Under the pieces are notes generated by a model. That model searched no databases and was not told where the DNA came from. It saw only the letters and a program-made list of their open reading frames with translations. From NCBI GenBank assembly GCA_018241325.1, contig JAFEEB010000040.1:22003-75911 (forward strand): 53,909 nt of DNA, given 5' to 3'. The position numbers were made by a program, and so were the translations under genes. Source of the stretch: Pseudomonadota bacterium (GTDB lineage Bacteria; Pseudomonadota; Gammaproteobacteria; Burkholderiales; Burkholderiaceae_C). This document shows positions 45,538 to 53,909 of the stretch, piece by piece (position 1 is the stretch's first letter; each line of letters begins with the position of its first letter).

Positions 45538-46389
45538 TCAAGGCGCCAGGGCGCTCGACAGGCCCAGAGCCTGCGCCTCGGCGGTGCAATCGGCGGCGGG
45601 GGGCACGTGTCCACTGGCGCGCTGCCTGGCAATTTCGACCTTGGCCGCCGTCAACTGCGCCTGATAGACGGCGTTGCCTTGCAAACGCGCCACGGCGGCT
45701 GCGCCCATCATCCGGCCGGCCAGAATGTCGCTCTTCCAGTGCACGCCGCACACCCCGCGGCTTTGGCCAAAGGCGCGCCCGCGCTGCAGCAGGGCGTCGG
45801 CGCGATCGGGTGCCGCTTGGGTCAGCACCAGTGCCCAGGCCCAGCCCAGGGCTGAATGCCCGGAGGGGTAGGAGCCGTCCTTGCGCAGACTCGGCTCGTC
45901 CGCCGGCGTGCAACTGGGCGCATCGAAGGCCACGAAGGGCCGCGTGCGCTGATAGTGGTCCTTGGCCTTGTAGGTGGAAAAGCCGGCATCGGCCAGCGTG
46001 CGGCGCAGCAGCATGTTCAGGTTGGGCGTGGCTTGCTCGGATATCTGCACGCCCAGCGCGCAGGCGAAGTGGCTGGCCGCCGCCGGAAACTTCAGATTGG
46101 CGTCCTTCGCAGCCTGCACCCCTCGCGGGCCGGCTTGCAAGGCCGTCAGCGCGCGATAGGCCGCGTCGTCGTCGGCCTGGGCAGCGGAGCCCTTGGCGGG
46201 TGGCGGGGGCACCAGCGCCAGGCTGTCGGGCAACTCGTCGCGGCCGAGATAGCCCTTGAGGTAGCCCGAGCCGGGGCGCAGTTCGCCGACCTCGGCAGCG
46301 GATGTCGGCGCCTGTGGTGCGCCGGCGCAGGCGGCCAGCAGCAGGGTGCCGGCCAGTGCGGCGGCGATGGGCAGGTGTTGGGGGTGCAT
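45538..46389 (-). CDS. phoN: Class A non-specific acid phosphatase (PAP2 superfamily, PhoN-like)
   Basis: A 283-residue exported phosphatase. The leader IAAALAGTLLLAACAGA holds a lipobox (LLAAC), so it may be a lipoprotein. The three PAP2 motifs are KAKDHYQRTRP, SYPSGHSALGWA and SRGVCGVHWKSD (nucleophile His in the last), in class A form. It hydrolyses organic phosphate monoesters in the periplasm. The stop codon lies within a small GGCGCC/GGCGCC hairpin at the convergent junction with moaE. Confidence 0.92.
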   Translation of the reverse strand: MHPQHLPIAAALAGTLLLAACAGAPQAPTSAAEVGELRPGSGYLKGYLGRDELPDSLALVPPPPAKGSAAQADDDAAYRALTALQAGPRGVQAAKDANLKFPAAASHFACALGVQISEQATPNLNMLLRRTLADAGFSTYKAKDHYQRTRPFVAFDAPSCTPADEPSLRKDGSYPSGHSALGWAWALVLTQAAPDRADALLQRGRAFGQSRGVCGVHWKSDILAGRMMGAAAVARLQGNAVYQAQLTAAKVEIARQRASGHVPPAADCTAEAQALGLSSALAP

Positions 46390-46530
46390 GATCGGGTCTC
46401 CTTGGTGTGTTCAAGCGCGTTGGGCCGAGCCGGGACGCAGTGTAGGGTTGGGTGGCGCCGGGTGTTGTTGGGTGGGCGACAGCCCGGCGGGCTTGGCGGC
46501 GCATCGCGCAAGCGCCCGCGGTCTTCTACG

Positions 46531-47202
46531 ATGCCGGGCATGCACATGAATCGCCATCAAAATCCCCGCGACCGCAAGCCCCGGGTCCCACACCGGCTGC
46601 TTTGCGCTGCCGTGCTTGCGGGCGTGCTGCTGTCTGCTGCCCACGCGCAGGAAAGCGCCCGCGCTGCCGGCAACGGCGGCAGTTGGTCGGCGCGGGTCGG
46701 CTACGTGGTTGACGGCGACTCGATCTGGGTGCTCCCGGCGGGCGGCGGCGTCCGTGTCCGGCTGCGCATCGACGGCATCGACGCGCCCGAGATTTGCCAG
46801 GCCGGCGGCGCCCCCGCGCGCGCGGCCCTGCTGGCGCTGGTGCGGGGCGAGCCCCTGCGCGTGAGCGTGCGCGCGCACGACCGCTACGGCCGCGCCATTG
46901 CAAGCGTTCGGCGCGAGCGCGACGGGTTGGACGTGGCGGCCCGGATGGTGCAAGACGGCTGGGCCTGGTCCGATTCGAACGGCTGGCGCCGGGGCCGCTA
47001 CGGGCGGGAGGAGGACGCCGCACGTGCGAGCCGAAGCGGCGTGTTTGCGGCCAGCGCGCCCGAGCGGCCGGCCGACTTTCGGCGGCGGCACGGCGCGTGT
47101 CCGCATGGACCCTCTCCGGCCACGACGGGAGCGGCCCCAGCGGGCTTGTCGGGTCCATGGCGCCTGCAGTATCTTGAAACCATCGGAACCCGCCTCACCT
47201 GA
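46531..47202 (+). CDS. Exported thermonuclease (SNase)-family protein
   Basis: A protein of about 220 residues with three possible ATGs (46531, 46540, 46546) and a signal peptide (LLCAAVLAGVLLSAAHAQ). The staphylococcal-nuclease fold is seen in GYVVDGDSIWV (Ca-binding Asp), RLRIDGIDAPE (Arg and Glu) and HDRYGRAIASV (Arg), so the catalytic set looks complete. The Cys/Pro-rich C-terminal 45 residues are poorly conserved and their coding sequence overlaps the proposed clpB promoter. Probable role: extracytoplasmic nucleic-acid hydrolysis. Confidence 0.82.
   Translation: MPGMHMNRHQNPRDRKPRVPHRLLCAAVLAGVLLSAAHAQESARAAGNGGSWSARVGYVVDGDSIWVLPAGGGVRVRLRIDGIDAPEICQAGGAPARAALLALVRGEPLRVSVRAHDRYGRAIASVRRERDGLDVAARMVQDGWAWSDSNGWRRGRYGREEDAARASRSGVFAASAPERPADFRRRHGACPHGPSPATTGAAPAGLSGPWRLQYLETIGTRLT
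47173..47200 (+). promoter_or_regulatory. Candidate sigma-32 (heat shock) promoter of clpB
   Basis: CTTGAAA (47173-47179), 13-base spacer, CCTCACCT (47193-47200), compared with the RpoH consensus CTTGAAA - CCCCATnT. The -35 is perfect and the -10 matches at most fixed positions. It lies 24 bp before the clpB ATG, inside the last codons of the thermonuclease gene. Confidence 0.55.
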
Positions 47203-47223
47203 TGGGCAATTCGGAGCTTATTC

Positions 47224-49827
<2,604 letters not shown>

Positions 49828-49844
49828 GCGCGGTCGCCAGGCTC

Positions 49845-49898
49845 GCGGGAGCGGCCTTGGCTGCGATGAATCGTCATCGCGGCCAGGGCCGCTCCCGC
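49845..49898 (+). repeat. REP-like long hairpin after clpB
   Basis: Arms of about 25 bases, GCGGGAGCGGCCTTGGCTGC and its near-perfect complement ending GGGCCGCTCCCGC, with an ATCG loop, 18 bp after the clpB stop. The GCGGGAGCGGCC start is like REP elements of other proteobacteria. No T tract follows. It may stabilise the 3' end of the mRNA or help termination. It is the only copy in the window. Confidence 0.65.
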
Positions 49899-49953
49899 AT
49901 CCATTTGCGCCACAATGGACTGCAGCGTTCCGATTCCCACCCGAGGCCCGACG

Positions 49954-50766
49954 ATGACTGCAAGCGCCAACAACGATCCCGCCGACTTGGCCTCCTTGGG
50001 GCAGCAACTCGAGCAGGTGCTCAAGCTGCGCGTGCCGCCCATCGGCATGCGCCTGTTCGAATCAAACGATGTGCTGACGGCCATCCCCAAGCTGCGCCGC
50101 CCGCAGGCCGTTCACACCACCGACCAGATCGTCGCGCAGGCCTGCCGGCTGGGCTGGACGGTGGGCATCACCGCCGATGATTTGGTGGGCGCACAGTGCA
50201 AGGCGGTGATCGGGCTGGGTGGGCAGGACGAGGAGTGGTACTCGGGCCAGCAGATGGCCGGCGTGTGGTTTGCCACCGTCGAGGATTCGGCCCGCCACCA
50301 GGCGGCGATGGAGGTGGTGCCCAAGGGCAAATACAAGGCACTGGTCGTTGCGCCGCTGGCCAAGTGGGCCGGCTTTGGCGCGGGCCTGGACCAGCCCGAC
50401 ATCGCGCTGTTTTATGCCACGCCGGGCGCCATGATCTACTTCATCAACGGCCTGCAGTGGTCGGGCTACAAGCGGTTCGACTGGAGCATGGTGGGCGAAT
50501 CATCGTGCGCCGATTCGTGGGGCCGGGCGCTGAAGACGCGCGAGCCCAGCCTGTCGATCCCCTGCTTTGCCGAGCGTCGCTACGGCGGCGTGCTGGACGA
50601 TGAGATGCTGATGGCCCTGCAGCCCGCCGACATCGCCAAGGCGCTGGCGGGCATGCAGGCCCTCAGCAAGAACGGGCTGCGCTATCCGTTTGCGCAGTAC
50701 GGCATTCAGCAGGACGTGCGCGCGGGCATGGGGGCGAGCTATCCGGCTCCCAAGGGCGCTTCGTAG
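49954..50766 (+). CDS. DUF169-family protein
   Basis: A 270-residue soluble protein. LGQQLEQVLKLRVPPIGMRLFE at the start, then a cysteine in IVAQACRLGW and one in GAQCKAVIGLGG, and GYKRFDWSMVGESSCADSWGRA further on, match the DUF169 pattern. No activity is established for the family to my knowledge. The ATG at 49954 has GAGG upstream; a start at 49915 is possible but lacks one. Neighbours give no clear clue. Confidence 0.75.
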   Translation: MTASANNDPADLASLGQQLEQVLKLRVPPIGMRLFESNDVLTAIPKLRRPQAVHTTDQIVAQACRLGWTVGITADDLVGAQCKAVIGLGGQDEEWYSGQQMAGVWFATVEDSARHQAAMEVVPKGKYKALVVAPLAKWAGFGAGLDQPDIALFYATPGAMIYFINGLQWSGYKRFDWSMVGESSCADSWGRALKTREPSLSIPCFAERRYGGVLDDEMLMALQPADIAKALAGMQALSKNGLRYPFAQYGIQQDVRAGMGASYPAPKGAS

Positions 50767-50779
50767 TCCGTCGCGTTTC

Positions 50780-50845
50780 GCTATCAATGCGATAGCTGTT
50801 CGCGCACGGTGGATGGGCGCCAAAGGGTGATTTGACTAAAATTCC
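50780..50845 (+). repeat. Dispersed repeat family 2, copy 4
   Basis: GCTATCAATGCGATAGCTGT then TCGCGC, GGGCGCCAAAGG and TGATTTGACTAAAA match the other copies in this window. It begins 13 bp after the stop of the DUF169 gene. Confidence 0.6.
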
Positions 50846-50887
50846 AGGGGCAATCAATCAAGCGCAAGCCACTCTTGTGAAGACGAC

Positions 50888-52348
50888 ATGAACGCCAACA
50901 CCACCGCCCTCGTCGCCGTTGCCGCCACCTCGGGCCTGGCCGAGTTGTTCGAGCGCCAGCATCAAGCCTCACGCCGCCAGGTGGATGTGCCGCTGGCGCT
51001 GCGGCGCGACCGCCTGCGCCGCGTGGCCGCGCTGTGGCAAACCCACGAGCGCGCGCTGGCCGATGCCGTGGGCCAGGACTTCGGCCTGCGCGGCGAGCGC
51101 CTGACGCAGGTGGCCGACGGCCTGGTGCTGGCCAGCCTGCTGTCCGACCTGCGGCGCAACCTGGCGCGCTGGAGCGGCCCGCGCCGCGTGCGCACGCCCC
51201 TGCACCTGCTGCCCGCGCGCGCCCATGTGCAGCGCCAGCCGCTGGGCGTGGTGGGCATCATCAGCCCCTGGAACTACCCGTTGCAGCTGGCCCTGGGCCC
51301 CAGCGCGACCGCACTGGCCGCCGGCAACCGGGTGCTGCTCAAGCCCAGCGAATTCACCCCGCATACCGCGCAGTTGCTGGCCAAGCTGGTGGCCGAGCAG
51401 TTCGCGCCCGATGAGTTTGCCGTCGTCACCGGCGGCGTCGAGGTGGCGCGCGCGTTCTCGGAGCTGCCCTTCGACCACCTGTTCTTCACCGGCTCGACTG
51501 CCGTGGGCCGCCAGGTGGCCGAGGCCGCGGCGCGCAACCTGACGCCGGTGACGCTGGAGCTGGGCGGCAAGTCGCCCTGCATCATCGACGCCTCGTGCAC
51601 CGACCTGGAGGGCGCGGCGCTGAAGATCGCCATGGGCAAGCTGCTGAACGCCGGCCAGACCTGCATCGCGCCCGACTACCTGCTGCTGCCGCGTGGGCGC
51701 GAAGCGGCCTTTGCCGATGCCTACCAAAAGGCCGTCACGCGCCTGTACCCGCGGGTGGTGGGCAACCCCGACTACGCGGCCATCGTCAACGCGCGCCAGC
51801 ACGCGCGGCTGCAGGGCCTGCTCGATGAAGCGCGGGCGCTGGGCGCGCGCGTGGACGACGTCGGCCCGCCGGCCATGGACACGCCGGGCAGCGAGGCCGA
51901 GGCTCGCCAGATGCGCCCGCTGCTGGTGTTCGATTTGCCGGCGCAGGCGCGCCTGCTGCAAGACGAGATCTTCGGCCCCATCCTGCCGGTGCTGCCCTAT
52001 GACCGGCTCGACACCGTCATCGTCCACATCAATGCGCGCCCGCGCCCGCTGGCGCTGTACTGGTTTGGCGAGGACGAGGCGGCGCGCGATCGCGTGTTGG
52101 CCGGCACGGTGAGCGGCGGCGTCACGGTCAACGACACCCTGATGCACATCGCGCACGACGGCCTGCCCTTCGGCGGTGTGGGCGAGAGCGGCCTGGGCGC
52201 CTATCACGGCGAGACGGGCTTTCTGCGCTTCACGCACGAGAAGGCGGTGTTCGTGCAGTCGCGCTTCGGTCGCGGCGACTTGCTGTACCCGCCGTTCGGC
52301 GCGCGCTTCGATCGGGTGATGGGGCTGATCCGGCGCTTGCTGCGCTGA
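50888..52348 (+). CDS. calB: Coniferyl-aldehyde-dehydrogenase-type aldehyde dehydrogenase
   Basis: A 486-residue ALDH-superfamily enzyme oxidising aldehydes to acids with NAD(P). VGIISPWNYPLQLALGP, FFTGSTAVGRQVAEAA, LELGGKSPCII (general-base Glu) and NAGQTCIAPDYLL (nucleophile Cys) are present. The C-terminus, LPFGGVGESGLGAYHGETGF and FVQSRF, and the absence of a long oligomerisation tail are typical of the CalB / class 3 fatty-aldehyde group that includes coniferyl aldehyde dehydrogenase. The natural substrate may instead be a medium-chain aldehyde, which would fit the P450 at 31 kb. The symbol is provisional. Confidence 0.85.
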   Translation: MNANTTALVAVAATSGLAELFERQHQASRRQVDVPLALRRDRLRRVAALWQTHERALADAVGQDFGLRGERLTQVADGLVLASLLSDLRRNLARWSGPRRVRTPLHLLPARAHVQRQPLGVVGIISPWNYPLQLALGPSATALAAGNRVLLKPSEFTPHTAQLLAKLVAEQFAPDEFAVVTGGVEVARAFSELPFDHLFFTGSTAVGRQVAEAAARNLTPVTLELGGKSPCIIDASCTDLEGAALKIAMGKLLNAGQTCIAPDYLLLPRGREAAFADAYQKAVTRLYPRVVGNPDYAAIVNARQHARLQGLLDEARALGARVDDVGPPAMDTPGSEAEARQMRPLLVFDLPAQARLLQDEIFGPILPVLPYDRLDTVIVHINARPRPLALYWFGEDEAARDRVLAGTVSGGVTVNDTLMHIAHDGLPFGGVGESGLGAYHGETGFLRFTHEKAVFVQSRFGRGDLLYPPFGARFDRVMGLIRRLLR

Positions 52349-52402
52349 TCGGGCCGGGCCGCTACCATCGAACGCTTTTGCCTTCGTTGCCCGGCCCCGC
52401 CC

Positions 52403-53650
52403 ATGAACACCGCCACCGCCACTGCACTGCCCATCGACCAGGCCACCGCCGCACCGCCGCCCGGCTCGCTGCGCGAAGACGCGGCGGTCATCAGCCTGGT
52501 GGGCCTGGCGCATGCCAGCTCGCACTTCAGCCACCTGCTGCTGCCGGCGCTGTTTCCGGTGTTCATGAAGGCCTTCGGCCTGAACTTTGCCGAATTGGGC
52601 TTGTTGTCCACGGTGTTTTTCTTCATCTCGGGCACCGGGCAGGCGCTGGCCGGTTTTCTGGTCGATCGCGTGGGTGCGCGGCCGGTGCTGTTTGCCTCGC
52701 TGGGCTGCTTCATCGCCGCTTGCCTGTCGGGCTATTTCGCCCAGGGCTACGGGGGCCTGATGGCGGTGGCGGTGTTTGCCGGGCTGGGCAACGCGCCGTT
52801 TCACCCGGTGGACTTCAGCATTCTCAACCAGCGCGTATCGGCGCACCGGCTGGGCTATGCCTACAGCATGCACGGCCTGTCGGGCAATCTGGGCTGGGCG
52901 CTGGCGCCCGTCTTCTTGATGGGGTTCACGGCGTGGGCGGACTGGCGCACCGGGTATCTGGCGGCGGCGCTGATGTATGGCGCGATCCTGGCCTTGCTGG
53001 TGGCGCAGCGGCGGCACTTGCACACCCGTGTGGTCAGGCACGTGCAGCACGGCAGTGCAGGCAGCGGCGTCAACTTTTTGCGCCTGCCGGTGGTGTGGTG
53101 GTGCTTTGCCTTCTTTCTGCTGTCCACCATGACGCTGGCGGTGGTGCAGAACTTCAGCGTCTCCATCATGCAGGCCATGCACCACGTCAGTTTCGAATCG
53201 GCCACCACCATGCTCACGGCCTACATGCTGTGCGGGGCGGTGGGCGTGTTCATCGGTGGCGTGGTGGCCGCGCGTGTGCCGCTGCACAGTGACCGCGTGG
53301 TGGCCTGGTGCATGGCGGTGGGCGCCGTGTTGATGGCGCTGGCCGGCACGGGCTGGCTGGGTGGTTTCGGCTCCATGGCCGTGCTGGCGGGCACGGGCTT
53401 TGCCGTGGGCGTGGGCGGCCCCAGCCGCGACATGATGATCAAGAAGGCGGCGCCCCAAGGGGCCACGGGGCGCGTGTACGGTACGGTGTATTCGGGACTG
53501 GATTTGGGCTTTGCCATCGCCCCCATGATCTATGGCGTGTTCATGGATCGCGGCGCCTATGCGACCACCATGATCGTTGCCGCGGGCCTGCTGATGGTCT
53601 CGGTCTATGCGGCCGTGGGCGTGGGCGCGCGCACCGACCACGCGCGGTAA
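52403..53650 (+). CDS. MFS transporter (fosmidomycin-resistance-like group)
   Basis: A 415-residue inner-membrane carrier with about 12 hydrophobic segments. HASSHFSHLLLPALFPVFMKAFGLNFAEL (first part) and the FLVDRVGARPVLFAS loop place it with the Fsr-like group of MFS efflux/uptake proteins. AFHPVDFSILNQRVS-like (read as PFHPVDFSILNQRVS) is also conserved. Substrate not predictable. It lies 54 bp after calB in the same orientation. A family 1 repeat begins 7 bp after its stop. Confidence 0.87.
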   Translation: MNTATATALPIDQATAAPPPGSLREDAAVISLVGLAHASSHFSHLLLPALFPVFMKAFGLNFAELGLLSTVFFFISGTGQALAGFLVDRVGARPVLFASLGCFIAACLSGYFAQGYGGLMAVAVFAGLGNAPFHPVDFSILNQRVSAHRLGYAYSMHGLSGNLGWALAPVFLMGFTAWADWRTGYLAAALMYGAILALLVAQRRHLHTRVVRHVQHGSAGSGVNFLRLPVVWWCFAFFLLSTMTLAVVQNFSVSIMQAMHHVSFESATTMLTAYMLCGAVGVFIGGVVAARVPLHSDRVVAWCMAVGAVLMALAGTGWLGGFGSMAVLAGTGFAVGVGGPSRDMMIKKAAPQGATGRVYGTVYSGLDLGFAIAPMIYGVFMDRGAYATTMIVAAGLLMVSVYAAVGVGARTDHAR

Positions 53651-53657
53651 TGGGGAT

Positions 53658-53883
53658 CGCCCCCAGTCTCCACTCGCTGCGCGATGTACCGCCCGGTGCT
53701 CGCCGCCAGAGGCGGCGGCCCTTCGGTCTGTCCAGACCTGCGCAGGCAGGTCTGGAGCCGCAGACCTCAGCCCCCTCGCGGGGGCATCGCCTGCGACCGG
53801 GGAGACCCCGGCCACGGCGATCGCTGATTCGGCCTGCTCCGCGGCCACGTGGCTCCTTGGGTTCTCGGCGTTGCGGGTGATGC
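53658..53883 (+). repeat. Dispersed repeat family 1, copy C (full length)
   Basis: About 226 bp beginning CGCCCCCAGTCTCCACTCGC, with a hairpin CCAGACCTGC (53732-53741) / GCAGGTCTGG (53746-53755) and ending CGGGTGATGC. It is the inverted counterpart of copy B in window coordinates. It fills nearly all of the sequence from the last gene to the window edge; no gene is supported there. Confidence 0.85.
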
Positions 53884-53909
53884 CAGGCTCTTCTTGCGAA
53901 TGTTAGTGA

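Noticed and set aside
50969-53848. 959-codon open frame antisense to calB and the MFS gene
   Set aside because: His/Gln/Ala/Arg-rich shadow covering two real genes and a repeat; no domain recognisable.
53651-53909. Small proteins encoded in the family 1 repeats
   Set aside because: Open frames in copies B and C arise from the repeat itself, lack ribosome-binding sites and are not homologous to known proteins.

Overview
The window looks like a chromosomal stretch of a high-GC betaproteobacterium, most likely a member of the Comamonadaceae (Burkholderiales). This rests on the gene order era - recO - pdxJ - acpS, the mob/moe/moa and hom/thrC clusters, strong G/C third-position bias, and dispersed intergenic repeats of a kind I associate with this family. 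I see no transposase, integrase, prophage, CRISPR array or rRNA. The taxonomic call is inference.

Layout. 1-5.1 kb: the 3' part of era, an endonuclease-V-like gene, recO and pdxJ, then acpS. A dctA-gntR dicarboxylate unit with a candidate operator sits between pdxJ and acpS. 5.1-6.0 kb: a translationally coupled pair, a GcvH-like (lipoyl domain) protein and a DsrE-like protein. 6.26-15.58 kb, all on the minus strand: a nearly complete selenocysteine system with its client, in transcription order Sec-formate dehydrogenase alpha (in-frame UGA plus a SECIS-like hairpin), beta and gamma subunits, fdhE, selA, selB and the tRNA-Sec gene selC. Only selD is not in the window. 15.8-21.8 kb: a short-chain dehydrogenase and a branched-chain-amino-acid-type ABC transporter whose second permease is fused to its ATPase. 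21.9-24.7 kb: a PIN-PhoH ATPase, a Bcp peroxiredoxin and an Mth938-like protein. 24.8-30.3 kb: alaA, hom and thrC. A GDSL hydrolase and a Phd/VapC-type toxin-antitoxin pair with twin palindromic operators lie between hom and thrC.

30.3-45.5 kb: the molybdenum-cofactor genes mobB, moeA, moaD and moaE. They are interrupted twice. A self-sufficient P450-reductase fusion of CYP102 (P450-BM3) type sits between mobB and moeA and overlaps moeA by 4 bp. About 9.2 kb of other genes separates moaD from moaE. This second block holds an AraC regulator, a divergent carboxymuconolactone-decarboxylase/BKACE/MFS/SDR operon, a phaJ-phaC-phaZ polyhydroxyalkanoate cluster whose synthase has an unusual lipase box, and a PheC-like periplasmic protein. 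45.5-53.9 kb: an acid phosphatase, a thermonuclease-like protein, ClpB with a heat-shock-type promoter, a DUF169 protein, a coniferyl-aldehyde-type dehydrogenase and an MFS transporter.

How the parts fit: FdnG needs both selenocysteine (selA/selB/selC here) and a bis-molybdopterin-guanine-dinucleotide cofactor, so the mob/moe/moa genes supply the same enzyme. The most distinctive non-coding signal is a repeat family of about 226 bp with three copies, each in the same orientation and within 2-9 bp of the 3' end of a gene. A shorter, similar element lies in the fdnG-fdxH gap. A second family, carrying a CTATCAA...ATAGCTGCTTGCGC core, has four copies at gene 3' ends and in two cases supplies the last codons of the protein.
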